In this document: piece after piece, positions 11,250 through 22,959 of the stretch
Position numbering within the stretch: the first letter of the stretch is position 1
Layout of the letters: each line of letters begins with the position of its first letter
Origin: Papaver somniferum
Lineage: Eukaryota > Streptophyta > Magnoliopsida > Ranunculales > Papaveraceae
NCBI RefSeq assembly: GCF_003573695.1
Contig: NC_039362.1
Location: 174,973,690 to 175,037,689, forward strand
DNA length: 64,000 bases
Reading direction: 5' to 3'
Made by a program: the position numbers and the translations under genes
The notes under the pieces: generated by a model
Told to the model about the DNA's origin: nothing
Databases searched by the model: none
The model's input: only the letters and a program-made list of their open reading frames with translations

Positions 11250-12470
11250 ATGGATGATGATACAGGATGCTTTGATAAGTTATGTCTTAAATTAAGCAAG
11301 CGAAGGAACAACTCTGATACTGGTGTTTCAGCTACCATGAATCATAACTGGATAGACAGATACTTTGAAAGTGTACATCTTAGATGGTTTACGAAAACAA
11401 CTTAAATATCCAAAATCTGAGATCAAGAAACAGTCAAAAGATTTAGAGGCATCACTTAAGATGTTTTCCCAAGAAGCATCGCGGATAACTGGACGGATGT
11501 CAACAGAAAGTACGATGACAGGAGATCCTTCCCTAGGTTTTTTGACCTGTTAGAAATATCTGGCCTGGAAAAGTATGCATTCAGTAAGGATAATGACATC
11601 AACCAGCCAAATAGGTGGTTGCCTCTTGAGACGTCGCCAGATGATGTGGTTATTGCAGATAAATACTATGGTGGAAGCTTGTCCCTAATTCAACTTTTGC
11701 AAAGAATTCGTTCAGAATCTGGCGTTGATGATTTCAAGCGCGAGCAGGCTAGGTTGTTGGAGTCTTTCCTCGATAACCTCGTCAAGATACAAGATGAGCA
11801 GCGGCTTGTTGCATATAGTACCTCTGAGCATCTGGAAAAGCCTCCAGGAGCAAGGCGTTGAAAGAAAATCTGTCGCGGAAACGCTGCTTGGATGTTTCCT
11901 AGATGTAGTCAATATGTTCTGCAAGTCCAAGGACACGTGCTCTTCACTTGAATATACGTTTTCTGAGGCTTCCAAGGAAACATCAGAGCTGATAAATGAA
12001 GCGGTAGAGAAATTAATTTCAGTCAGGAGTTCTGATCTCACCGGCGGAGGCTCTCCACTTGGATGTATCTCCTTGTGGAGAATTATATTGGAATCATCTC
12101 TAATTAATCTTCGATTGGATCTTATATATGAAAAACATAGTGAAACAGTCAATCTCGCTGGCACAAACGATCAACTGGATCAAATTAGGCTGGACTGGAG
12201 ATTGATAAACTACTGACAGTTGGGGAAAACGTCCTAGCTGAATTTGTAGCCATGCAAAAAACGGTGGCAGAAGTTACTTGCACCCTAGGAGATGCTTTTA
12301 CAACTGGTGGTGCTGGTATGAGGGGTTGGAGTGATCCTGGGACTTCAAGCAAGCAGGATGACCAAGTAATGGATTTCAATGTCGATGATTTTCCTTGGGA
12401 TAAACACACTGTTCCTGATAGTAATAGGAGGAAAGGGCCATACCCCAAAAACTGGAACGCTGTTGTTTAA
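11250..12470 (+). pseudogene. Midasin-like (MDN1/REA1) fragment, frameshifted
   Basis: Three frames must be combined. The first, around 11365-11483, contains DGLRKQLKYPKSEIKKQSKDL. The second, 11487-11858, contains NWTDVNRKYDDRRSF, FFDLLEISGL, YYGGSLSLIQLLQRI and FLDNLVKIQDEQRLVAYST. The third, from about 11845, contains ERKSVAETLLGCFLD and ends at 12214-12216. After another shift EIDKLLTVGENVLAEFV and MQKTVAEVTCTLGDAF run to a stop at 12468-12470, following an acidic stretch. The LDHL..IQ.EQR.AAY and M.KTV...T..L patterns recall the C-terminal third of the ribosome-biogenesis AAA ATPase midasin. The identification is from memory of the family and is tentative. At least three frame changes make it non-functional; no introns are evident. 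Confidence 0.45.
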
Positions 12471-12639
12471 GCAGTGAATATGAGTATTTTTAGTTGTCTT
12501 CCCTCTTGAAAACTATTATCTTTTTCCCCCCTTGAAAATATACTGTATTAGTTCTGCAATATGTGCAAAGATGGAGCCTAATTATAACGATAAGACATGA
12601 AAAATTGCAACAGTTTTTGTCACATATATATCAGAAAAA

Positions 12640-12790
12640 AACATGGTATTCAAGTACGTAGTGTAACACCATCTTCCATGACCTAGCACAATCGTCTTCT
12701 TTAATCATGTTCCGATTAGGTGAATGCATGTCACTTATTTAGTCTTTGGCTTGATTGGTTTTTTTGGTCGTGGTCATCTAGTATCTAGTT
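12640..12790 (+). repeat. Segmental-duplication arm 2 (matches 19067-19230)
   Basis: Shared blocks with 19067-19230 include ATCTTCCATG, AATCGTCTTCTTTAAT, GATTAGGTGAATGCATGTCA and GGCTTGAT. They occur in the same order and orientation downstream of both gene remnants. Confidence 0.7.
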
Positions 12791-12837
12791 AATAGAGTAT
12801 TACATTTATCAGTCATGTTCATAAACAAGGATGAAAC

Positions 12838-13854
12838 CTAAATAACCTGACATTTTTAGGGGCGACTCTGAAAGAATTAGGGACGATTTTTTATTCCCAA
12901 CCCATATACAAGGTTAAGGGATGTCCAAAAGGTAGTAGAATACGTTAATGTCCTTCCGTAATCGGAAACTATTTTGTGTCCGATTGTTAATATTAAATCG
13001 GTAGTTAAGTAACGCAAAGATACTACCGATTGATATGAATTTGTGCTAAATGCGTATTTGGGGTTACTATTAATCGGAAGTTAATGATAAATTCATTTAC
13101 TACCGATTATAGGCTCAACCAAAATTCAAAAGAAAAAAAAGATTTTTGTAAAATCTCATTTTGGGGCTACTATGTATTCGGTAGTTATATGAACTATTTT
13201 GACTACCGAATATGGTTGAATATTTGCAAAGAGAGCCACTGTATAATCGGAAGTCAGGATTTTACCTCATTTACTACCGATTATAGGCTCAACCAAAATT
13301 CAAAAAATATATGATTTTGGGCAAAGCTCATTTCGGGACTACTCTATATTCAGTAGCTATATGAACTATCTTGACTACCGATTATGGTATGATATTTGCA
13401 AAGAGAGCCATTGTATAATCGGAAGTCAGGATAACTTCATTTACTCCCGATTATAGGCTCAACCAAAATTCAGAAAATAGAGAATTTTTGCAAAATCTCA
13501 TTTTGGGGCTATTCTATATTCGGGAGTTAAATAACTTAAATTCACTACCAATTATGATAACATTTTAGCCAAATGTCTACTTTAATCAGGAGTCAAGATA
13601 ACTTTATTTACTACCGATTATAGGATAATCAAAATTCAAAAGATAGAAGATTTTATTTTTGGGATACTTTATATTCAGAAGTTATATAAACTACAATGAC
13701 TCCCGATTGTGGATTAACTTCCTGATTGTAAAGTTATCTACAAATTATAAAGGGTAGTTTGGTCATTAAAAAAACGGGAGATAAGAGATGGCTGCATTTT
13801 AAGTTCGGGTGACCTTTTTTGTCTTTTCGCCCCTAAAAATGCTAGGCTGAATAA
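12838..13854. mobile_element. Non-autonomous DNA transposon with AATCGG(A)AGT / ACTACCGATTAT array
   Basis: The element spans 12846-13846. Its termini are inverted: left CCTGACATTTTTAGGGGCGA, right complement CCTAGCATTTTTAGGGGCGA. An 8-bp TSD with one mismatch flanks it (CTAAATAA at 12838-12845, CTGAATAA at 13847-13854). Between about 12950 and 13740 the motifs AATCGGAAGT, CGGTAGT and ACTACCGATTAT alternate in both orientations, within a longer repeat of roughly 180-190 bp. There is no real coding sequence. The TSD is compatible with hAT (8 bp) or a degraded Mutator type. Confidence 0.65.
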
Positions 13855-13936
13855 TACTATCTCACTTTCAGAAAAGTGAAAAACAAAAAGTGTCACTTCA
13901 CTTCACTTTTGTATTTTTTATTTCTCTATTATGTTT

Positions 13937-14586
13937 CTGTATGTGAAAAGAAAATATTCCCACATCGCTATAATCCGCTTAATTAACTTAAAATATAATA
14001 TGGAAGGGCCGCTCCACTCATTTCCAATTGGTTTTGAGTTGGATGCCCGCAGACTTTAACATGGTATCAGAGCCAAGCCCCAGACCCAGACCTGCGTACG
14101 CCGGGTGTAAGCCGAGTTACTGGCCGAAGTGTTTACCCAATTTTGTCACTTTTACACCCGGGGTGTAGGCCAGTGCCGATACTGGCCGAGGTGTTACCCC
14201 CTGATTTAGTCACTCACCTGTGTACACCTGTTACCGATGTACTGGTAACTCGTACGTAGGTCTACGTGTGAGGCCCAGTGACTGTCCTTACACATGAGGG
14301 GCCGTGTGAAAGGACAATAGTCCCACATCGCTATAATCCGCTTAATTAACTTAAAATATAATATGGAAGGGCCGCTCCACTCATTGCCAACCGATAGACT
14401 GGTAACTCGTACGTAGGTCCACGTGTGAGGCCCAGTGACTGGCCTTACATATGAGGGGGCGTGTGAAAGGACAATAGTCCCACATCGCTATAATCTGCTT
14501 AATTAACTTAAAATATAATATGGAAGGGCCTCTCCACTCATTGCCAATTGGTTTTGAGTTGGATGCCCGCATACTTTAACACTGTA
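13937..14586 (+). mobile_element. TRIM (miniature LTR retrotransposon) with 120-bp LTRs
   Basis: The 5' LTR is 13942-14061 and the 3' LTR 14462-14581. Both begin TGTGAAA, end TTTAACA and are about 120 bp. The 5-bp TSD CTGTA is perfect (13937-13941, 14582-14586). A primer-binding site TGGTATCAGAGCC follows the 5' LTR at 14062, and a purine-rich GAGGGGGCG precedes the 3' LTR. A partial third LTR-like copy lies at about 14305-14390, produced by an internal tandem duplication of roughly 158 bp. There is no coding capacity; it is mobilised in trans (family knowledge). Confidence 0.9.
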
Positions 14587-14654
14587 CTAAGCTAATGATA
14601 CCTTCTTATTAGAGTTACATCCTAGTCCTACACTAGGCAGGATTTTATAAATAA

Positions 14655-14870
14655 CGTTCATTATAAAACAAGATCCATTGTGTATGGCAAATAAAATTTT
14701 TGAACTTAATTATAAAACAAGATCCATTGTTTATGACAAATAAAATTTTTAAATTTTTTCTTCGTTAAGATGAAACTGGTTGCATCCTTCCTTAAATGGC
14801 AAATAAAATTTCTAAACTTTTTCTTTGTTAAGATGAAACTAGTTGCATCCTTCCTTAAACTAAGATGAGC
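14655..14870. repeat. Short tandem duplications
   Basis: Two adjacent pairs of near-copies are present: ACAAGATCCATTGT...AATAAAATTTTT at about 14667 and 14718, and TTAAGATGAAACT(G/A)GTTGCATC at about 14766 and 14828. They yield repeated short frames on the minus strand that are not genes. Confidence 0.7.
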
Positions 14871-14924
14871 ATACCAAGATAGTAACAACCTGGCCATTTA
14901 GAGGTGACAAGCTGGCCGGACCAC

Positions 14925-15125
14925 GGGGCTGCCAGATTTTGGCTGTCGGTCGGCATGTCTAATAAACAGACCGAGGCTTCTCTGAATTCTAGCTAGTCCA
15001 GCCTGTGCCTGAAATGGGAATAGAAGAATTATTTAAGTGAGAGATAACTTGGCGGGACATTCCAAAAATATGTCATTCTGGCCGCAAGACCGGTTTCCTT
15101 TCTCAAGCTGATGTATTTGTTTAGA
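14925..15125 (+). repeat. Segmental-duplication arm 1, second copy
   Basis: Counterpart of 10880-11080 in the same orientation (see that entry). Here it precedes the short exons at 15129-15270 rather than the midasin-like remnant. Confidence 0.7.
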
Positions 15126-15128
15126 AAT

Positions 15129-15270
15129 ATGGAAGCTAGCCAGTTGCAGAAGAAGCAGGATCAGGTTTCTTCATTGGTTTTTTTTTACTAGTAAGAGTCT
15201 ATCTTTCTCGGTTGGATTTTTTTATTTGTGGGGTGCAGGAGAAGATCGCTAACGATATGATGCTGAAAAG
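15129..15270 (+). pseudogene. Two small exons of an unidentified gene, truncated by the LINE
   Basis: An ATG at 15129 begins MEASQLQKKQDQ and is followed by a GT donor at 15165. After an AG acceptor at 15237-15238 the frame continues EKIANDMMLK to a donor GTATTC at 15271. The phases match. Downstream, a LINE is inserted at 15331, and beyond it I find no continuation. I do not recognise the protein. The downstream flank (19067 onward) resembles the flank of the midasin-like remnant, so this may be what is left of a duplicated locus. Confidence 0.4.
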
Positions 15271-15316
15271 GTATTCTTCTCTTCTGAATTGTTGTCTGTA
15301 TGATCCAGTTAAACCC

Positions 15317-18300
15317 TAAGTCATGTTTTTTTTGATCGATAAAGAAAGGATTGATTGATCAAAAAATAGAGGGTATAAAAGGATTATACCACCCTAAACA
15401 AAATTACAAGAGGAGAAAAGAAAAGAAAAAAAATAGAACTAGTGACAGGCCACAGCTCTAATGAATATCAAAGTAAATTGAACACCAATGTTTCATAGCC
15501 TCAGAACAGTTTACTGAGTTAAAATCACTAATAGCAAGAGCCCAAGAGAAGATGTGGTAGATTTCCTTTTTCACCACTGCCAATTCATTATGACTAATAT
15601 CTGAGAAAGCTCTATCATTTCTTTTCTTCCATAAACTCCAGAAAATGGCTGCAGATATCAAATCCCAGACTGCAGAGCTAGCTTTAGAATGCTGAATGAA
15701 AGACCAAGCATGAAGAACTGCAGGAGCATCCACAAGCATAGAGAAAAACCAGTTTAGTTTATTCAAAAAAACATCCCAAACTTTTCTTACAAATCTGCAA
15801 TGAAGAAGAAGATGGGAAGTGGATTCTGGTTCATTACAAAATAAGCAGTTAACTAGAACTTCAACTCTTCTTCTCAGTAGAAAGTCCCTAGTTGGCAGCC
15901 TGTTGTGAGCAATAAGCCATAGAAAAAAAAAACAATTTTAGGCGGACATTTGAGTTTCCAGATGTGAGCAAAAATTGAATCAACAGCTATTGAATTATCA
16001 TCCACACATAGAACATCATATAAGGATTTCACAGAGAAAGTTCCTTGCTTAGAAAGACTCCAGAACAAAACATCTTCAGTAGAAGCATTCAGCTTGAAAG
16101 GAACCAAATTAGCATTAAGTAATGTGAGCTCGATTCTAACTGCAGCATTCAATCTTGATGGTAAATGTAAGTTCCAATTGAAAAGATTGCCATCTTCAGA
16201 ATATAACTCAGCAACAAAAGAAACCTTAGCTCTAGAAGCTGCATAAAGATTTGGATAACATAATTTTATGGGAGCATCATACAACCATTTATCATCCCAG
16301 AACCTCACAGACACACCATTATTGACCTTGAACTTCACAAAATTGGTGAAGTTTGAACTGTTCTTCATAATAGCCTTCCAAAATGAAACACCAAAAGAAC
16401 AAGTAGGAGTCTTAGAAATCCAGAAAACTTCACCAGGACCATATTTCTCATCAACAATGGTTTTCCACACAGGATTATCTTCAGTAGCATATCTCCAAAG
16501 CCATTTATTTAAAAGAGATTGATTGAGTTTTTTGAGATTTTTAATTCCCAAACCTCCAGATTTTTTCCTCCTACTTAAAGCTCCCCATTTCACCATGTGA
16601 ATTTTCCTCCTTCCTTTATTATCATGCCAAAGAAAGTCTCTCATAATCTTTTCTAATTTCTTTAGAACAGTTGAAGGTATTTAAAAGAGTGACATATAAT
16701 ACACTGGAAGACAAGATAATACACTGTTAATAAGAGTGTTTTTGCCCGCTCTAGATAAAAGAGCTTTTTTCCAGCCAACTAGCTTATCTATAAATCTCTC
16801 AATGACTTTATCCCATTTTTCTATACCACCACTTTTATCACCTAGAGGTAAACCCAGATAAGTGGTAGGAAGAGAGCCTTGATAACAACCCAAAATTGAG
16901 GAAAATAAAGACAGATCACCTTCATAACCAACCCCATAAATCTGACTTTTAGCAAAGTTGATTTTTAACCCAGTGAGAAGCTCAAAAGAAAGAAGAACTA
17001 ACCTCAAATTTCTGACTTGCTCAACATCAGCATCCAAAAAAACCAAAGTATCATCAGCAAATTGTAAGTGAGAGACCAAAACACCATTATTTTTGACTTG
17101 CAAACCAGAAAGAATACCTTGTTCTTGAGCTTGCTTAATCATGAAGTTCAAAGCCTCACCAACAAGGAGAAAAAGAAATGGTGAAATTGGGTCACCTTGC
17201 CTTATACCCTTTTTGCTTTTGAAGTAACCTGTAGAAATACCATTTACAAGCACAGAGAATCTTGAAAACTCTACACACCTTCTTATCCAATTTCTCCAAC
17301 TATCTCCAAATCCCATAAGAGAGAACATTTCATCCAGAAAGTCCCAATTAACATGATCAAATGCCTTTTGAAAATCAATTTTGCAGAGAATACCAGGTTT
17401 ACCACTTCTAATTCTTGAATCAATCAACTCATTTGCAATCAAGACACCATCCAGAATTTGTCTTTTTTTGATGAAAGCAGTTTGGTTCTGAGAAATAATG
17501 GAAGGAAGACTTTTCTTAAATCTTTCAGCAAGAATTTTTGAAACTATCTTGTAAGCTCCATGAACTAAACTGATTGGTATAAGATATTTTATCTCTTCAA
17601 TGGTATCCTTCTTAGGAATTAAAGCAATGAAAGTGTTCTTCAGTCTCCAATCAAGAAAATTCTTGTGTTGTAACTCCTTAAGAACATTCATAAGATCCAG
17701 TTTTAAGACATCCCAACAAAGAGAATAAAATTTAATTGGAAAACCATCTGGCCCAGGTGCCTTATGTTGGCCAAGCAATTTAATAGCAGCTAAACATTCT
17801 TCTTCTTCAATATCTCTTTCAATCCAAGTGCACATTTCATCTGAAATTTTAGAGAAATTCATACCTTCCATAGAAATATTCCTTGGATGTTGTGTTTGAA
17901 ATATATTTTGAAAGAAAGAGACAATACCATTTTTAATCTCTTGCTCATCTGAAGTAAGCACACCATCCACTTTAATAGACCCAATAAAACTTCTTCTTCT
18001 CCTGTCATTTTCAATCCTGTGGAAGTATTTAGTATTGTTTTCATAATATTTGATATGAGTAACTCTTGACCTGCTGCTCCATTTCTCTGCTCTAGAGATA
18101 GTAAGATTGCAATATTCTTTCCTGGCTTTTAATTTTTCTTCCCATTGAACTTCTGTTAACCCATTATTAGTACTTTCAACTGCATCAAGATCAACAAAGA
18201 TATTTTCCAGCTCCTCCAATCTTCTTACAAAATCACCAAATTCAGCTTTATTCCATTCTTTCAACTTTACTTTTAGCAATTGAAGTTTCTTGCAAAAAAC

Positions 18301-19008
18301 AAATCCTGCACTGCCAGAAACAACAAAGGAAGACCAAAAATTTATAACAATAATAATGAAATCAGGATAAGAAAGCCAAAAATACTCACAGAGGAATGGA
18401 TAAGGACCATGCTTCACACTATCACAAAGAAGAGCAATTGGATTGTGATAAGAGCAAGGTCTTGCAAGAGATTGTTGAATGACTTGTGGAAACATTAATT
18501 CCCAAGAAGGAGAAATAAGCAGCCTATCAATCCTACTTCTTATAGATTGAGTTTGATTGTTTGTCCAAGTATAAGTAGCACCAATCAGGGGAAAATCAAC
18601 TAGTTGGTGCTTTGAAATGAAGCTATTGAATTTTCTCATACCAGCAGTAACAACTCCTCCAGAAGATCTTTCATGAGTGTATCTTATTTCGTTAAAATCA
18701 CCTCCAATGACCCATGGAAAATCCCTGAAACATCTAACTTCTTCTATTTCTCTCCAAAACAGGTTAACTTCCTCAGTATTAGAAGCACAAGGAGCATAGA
18801 TACCAGTGAACATCCACTCAAAAGAATTTGAGACAATTTTACAATGAATTGTAATTGAATATGGACCAATGATAGAATCTAAAACTTGAATTTTATTTGA
18901 GTCCCAAAGACATAAAAGATCACCAGAACTACCTTGAGATGGAGAATCCAACCAACACAGATGTTTTACTCCAACACTGCCAAACTATGAGACGTAAGTC
19001 ATGTTTTT
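15317..19008 (-). mobile_element. L1-type LINE, 5'-truncated, with 14-bp TSD
   Basis: The element occupies about 15331-18994 on the minus strand. It is flanked by direct repeats TAAGTCATGTTTTT (15317-15330 and 18995-19008), the right size for target-primed reverse transcription. The 3' end lies at the plus-strand T-run 15326-15333. The coding part has the endonuclease C-terminal half, a reverse transcriptase and a zf-RVT region. The start of the endonuclease is missing. Confidence 0.9.
15458..18951 (-). pseudogene. LINE ORF2 (endonuclease-reverse transcriptase-zf-RVT), broken
   Basis: The frame from 18951 holds the late AP-endonuclease motifs (GGDFNEI, ATYTWTNNQ, SRIDRLLIS). The reverse transcriptase follows: KAPGPDGFP, LIPKK, KIDFQKAFDHV, GIRQGDPISPFLF, the catalytic FADDTLVF, and TYLGLPLG. 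An in-frame TAA at 16681-16683 interrupts it after YYMSLF; the same frame resumes with IPSTVLKK and MRDFLWHD. A length change in the A-run at 15923-15932 (plus strand) then shifts frame just after KCPPKIVFF. The shifted frame supplies the zf-RVT segment (LPTRDFL, CLFCNEPESTSHLLLHC) and ends at 15458. Two lesions plus 5' truncation make it a dead copy, although most of the RT is intact. Confidence 0.9.
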
Positions 19009-19066
19009 AAATCTAAGATGCATATTGAGTTGGCAGCAAAGACATTCTAGGAAATACACGTACAAG

Positions 19067-19230
19067 AACATGGTATTATTACACTACTACACGATCTTCC
19101 ATGGCCTAGCATATATAATCGTCTTCTTTAATTATGCTGATTAGGTGAATGCATGTCACATATTTAGTCATTATTGGCTTGATCGGTTTTTTCGTCGCGG
19201 TCAACTATTCCGATGGAAGTCGTATTATCT
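19067..19230 (+). repeat. Segmental-duplication arm 2, second copy
   Basis: Counterpart of 12640-12790 in the same orientation. Confidence 0.7.
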
Positions 19231-19344
19231 AGTTTGCCTGCATGATTTATTTCCAGATTAACAAAAGTTGAACTGATCATTTGTGATATCGATGTCTGTG
19301 CAACAATTACTCATAGTGTCGTATCTTTCCTCTTAATCTTCAGC

Positions 19345-22300
19345 ATGCCTTCTGTTCACGGAAGGAATGATTCGTACTATGAAGAAGAAGAAGAAGGGTA
19401 TGTAATTGGTCTGGGTCTTGCTACTCATGTTTTGAGTGATGCTGGTATTTGTAGGTTTAGCGGGTGATCAACAGTTTGATTTTTGGTTAAACTCTACCTT
19501 GGATAAACTTGTTCCTAAATTTAAGGAACTTAGGAGCCAAGTTAGGAAAACTTGTTTCCAAAGTAAAGTTTTCTTAAGTGCCAAGTTTGATTCTCTATAT
19601 GTAGGACTAGAATTGTAGGTTTATATAATCCAACCTAGAAGAGTGGTAAATCCTTGTGCTTAGGATTTTGGTCTCTTTGTTAGGGAGGATCGTGTGCTAC
19701 CGTGAAGGTCAATATCGGTGTGAGAGAAAAAAATTTAGAGAGAGGATTTTGGTATTCTAGTGTTCAGAGTTTGGGGCTTTGCCCTAAACCTAGTTTCTAG
19801 TAATTCCATATTTCTCCTCTGTTACTAGCAGCGGTGAAGACGGTGTAGAAGAGAAGACATGAGGCTGGTTTGAGGAATAGTTAGAGAATTGATTACTATG
19901 GTTTCTTCGATGGTGTTATCGGGTATGTCTTGTTAACTCTTTGGGTCTTTTCTTGGGTTGCGGAAAGAGCATGTGATGGTCTTTGTTTTAATGGAAGTTT
20001 TTCTGGTGGTGTTGGTCGTGGATGTAGCCTGTAAAGGTGAACCACATATATCTTGTGTTGTGGTTGTGTGTTTCTTTATCTTCTGTCTCTTTCTTATTAT
20101 TTCTCCCATATTTGGTTCATATCACCAATTGCCCTTTGTGATCCTGATTTTCGCTGCGCTCGGGGTGCCAATTTTCCCTACAATTGGTATCAGAGCAAGG
20201 ACGGGATGGTGTGATTGAACCTGGAATTGAACGATGATTTATTGTTGGGGTGGAGAATATATTTTGAAGATAATGTATTCAACCGGTGTTTATGTACATA
20301 AAGATAGATTTGTGATGTGATTTGAAAATCGGAGGTTCAACTTGATAGAAGTGTATGTTCTTTGTTTTGTTTTATGATGTAGTATGAGATGCAGAATAAG
20401 ACTGAATGAGGTGGAATACATATTTACTTCTTGAAGAGTGTTAGTAATCATGCACAATAAATAATGGGTTAAAAATTTTGAAGAAAGGATGAGGCTGTGA
20501 AGTCTCATGTAGAAGCAAGTTCAGCAACGCTTCAAAGTTATGCACGAGATGTTATTGATTTATGTTCTTAAGTCTATGTTAAAGTATTCTTGATTGCTTG
20601 CACGTGATTTCAAGAATGTGCCCGATCTCAAAAGCATGTACCATGGTAATATGGGCATTCACACGGTATATATTATGAGCGAGTATGTTAGGTTTGATGG
20701 TGGTAAAAAGTATGTCAGATTGGTGATGGCTTTGAGAATCGCTCAAAGGATTAAGCCTGTTAATCACGGTGGAGATGTCTGATGGTTTGTTTCAGATACA
20801 CGGTAATCATAACATGTGTTGGAGTATGATATTGGAGATAATTCTTCCTTTCTGGATTAGAGTTCAATATGTAATTAGATTACTGGTTAGGTAGAGCTAA
20901 TGGTGATTCTTCTGGATGGTTCTCTTGGTGATCAATGGTGGAGTCTGTGCAAGGATTCATGGATAGTGATTGAAGATTTTCATGGTGTTTGTGAAACATG
21001 ATCAATTTCACAAGTGTTCTTCATGTAGAAGATGGTTGAAGACTTTTATGAACATCATGGTATTTTGATCGAAGAGATGGCTCTATGAAGATGGAAGTTC
21101 AGGTTTGATCTTCAGAAGTAATTCTACGGGTATATAGATGGTGAATAACTCTGGTGAAAGATGAAGGTGATTTCCTGTGATGGTCTCATGCTTAAAAGCA
21201 TGATCCGAGGTGGAGAGTTGTAGGTTTAGCCGGTGATCAACAGTTTGATTTTTGGTAAAACTCTACCTTGGATAAACTTGTTCCTAAATTAAGGAACTTA
21301 GGAGCCAAGTTAGGAAAACTTGTTTCCAAAGTAAAGTTTTTTTAAGTGCCAAGTTTGATTCTCTATATATAGGACTAGAATTATAGGTTTGTATAATCCA
21401 ACCTAGAAGAGTGGTAAATCCTTGTGCTTAGGGTTTTGGTCTCTTTGTTAGGGAGGATCGTGTGCTACCGTGAAGGTCAATATCGGTGTGAGAGAAAAAC
21501 TTTTAGAGAGAGGATTTTGGTATTCTAGTGTTCAGGGTTTGAGGCTTTGCCCTAAACCTAGTTTCTAGTAATTCCATATTTCTCCTCTGTTACTAGCAGC
21601 GGTGAAGACGGTGTAGAAGAGAAGACATGAGGCTGGTTTGAGGAATGGTTAGAGAACTGATTATTATGGTTTCTTCGATGGTGTTCTCGGGTATGTCTTG
21701 TTAACTCTGTGGGTCTTGTCTTGGGTTGCGGAAAGAGCATGTGATAGTCTTTGTTTTAATGGAAGTTTTTCTGGTGGTGTTGGCCGTGGATGTAGCCTGT
21801 AAAGATGAACCACGTATATCTTGTGTTGTGGTTGTGTGTTTCTTTATCTTCTGTCTCTTTCTTATTATTTCTTCCACATTTGGTTCATATCACCAATTGC
21901 CCTTTGTGATCCCGATTTCCGCTGCGCTCGGGGTGCCAATTTTTCCAACAGTATTAGCACCGCTGTCAATGCATCAGAAAACGCTGGTACTAATGATTTG
22001 ATTAAACCTCCTGCATCTTTTGCTGATACTGGTATTAGCACCGCTGTCAAGTCGACACTATTGTCAATGTCGACTTCTCACCAGTTGAAACTATAGAATA
22101 TTCTTTCTTAGATGAAGACGAATCGGATGGAGACGTTGAAGACGACTATTCTTGCTCAGATGAAGACGACGCAGATGAAGAAGATTCAACATTAACGGAA
22201 GAGAGCAAAGAAGTGAGTTATTGGAAGGTTGGCAGCGTATGTCATTGCACGATGGGCATGAATAGGTGGGTTGCTTCATGGAAATTGGTAGATAATGTGC

Positions 22301-22959
22301 CACCTCCACGTTTGACTATGATTAATGTGTATGCTTATTTCAATAAGAAAAAAGAAGGCTACCGAGGATATGGAGTTATTTTACGCAATAGGCTCGGAAT
22401 TCCAATCATTGTTGCAGCCAAGTTCTCGGAAGTTGGAATTAATTTCTTTTGTCAAATATTCATGGGAATGAAGGATGGTATCGCACTTGCTGAGAAACAT
22501 GGGCGTTCGAATCTCACTATCTGGTGTAATTCGAATAAAGCTCCATATTTCTAAGATACTGTAAGAATGTGCAGAAATAGTGAATGCGGAGCCACGGATA
22601 ATCCCAACAATATTTGCTGGCTCTGTAAGAATTGTATTGATGATGCGCATTGCGATATGACTTCAGTGGTGCCTCTTATCATGGAACTTAAATCTCAAGA
22701 ACCAATATTGATTTTAAGTGCATGGAGTCGAGCTCCACGTTATCTGGCATTAATGGGAAAAAAGAATGGACAGTTGAAGTTGAGAAGAGGGAAGAAATTA
22801 AGGATTGCCACAGATGATGATGACGAAGATGATGATAGTTCAGGTGAGATTGAACCAGATGATTTTCCTGAAAGGCTTAAAAAGATTCTTTGGTTATATC
22901 AGGGGTATCTGCGCATAGGAAATTCTAAAGCTATGGACCATGGTGATGGGTGTAGGTAA
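19345..22959 (+). pseudogene. RNase H-like (RVT_3-type) gene split by an LTR element
   Basis: An ATG at 19345 gives MPSVHGRNDSYYEEEEEGY and continues to 19449. The LTR element 19450-21950 is inserted there. Removing it and one TSD, the frame continues STAVNASENAGTND to about 22040, then shifts by one base. Next come an acidic stretch (FLDEDESDGDVEDD), then PPPRLTMINVYAYFNKKKEG, YGVILRNRLG and LAEKHGRSNLTIWCNS. This matches the usual RVT_3 RNase H order, but the D of the usual NVDG is replaced by Y. A TAA at 22552-22554 interrupts. The same frame resumes with a Cys-rich segment (MCRNSECG, ICWLCKNC) and an acidic C-terminus ending at 22957-22959. Frameshift, insertion and nonsense codon make it a pseudogene. 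Confidence 0.55.
19445..21955 (+). mobile_element. Complete non-autonomous LTR retrotransposon
   Basis: The 5' LTR is 19450-20182 (733 bp) and the 3' LTR 21219-21950 (732 bp). Both begin TGTAGGTTTAGC and end CA, and they are highly similar throughout. The 5-bp TSD GTATT is perfect (19445-19449, 21951-21955). The primer-binding site TGGTATCAGAGC is at 20185-20196, and a purine-rich GAGGTGGAGAG precedes the 3' LTR. The interior of about 1.04 kb has no gag or pol. Short frames such as the one starting MRKEHV occur in both LTRs and are LTR sequence, not genes. Confidence 0.93.

Noticed and set aside
14062..14074. TGGTATCAGAGCC considered as part of a tRNA gene (also at 20185)
   Set aside because: It is the primer-binding site complementary to a tRNA 3' end just inside an LTR; no cloverleaf surrounds it.
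19958..22001. Two nearly identical plus-strand frames beginning MRKEHV with hydrophobic segments
   Set aside because: They lie at the same place in the two LTRs of one retroelement and straddle the LTR ends, so they are LTR sequence rather than a duplicated gene.
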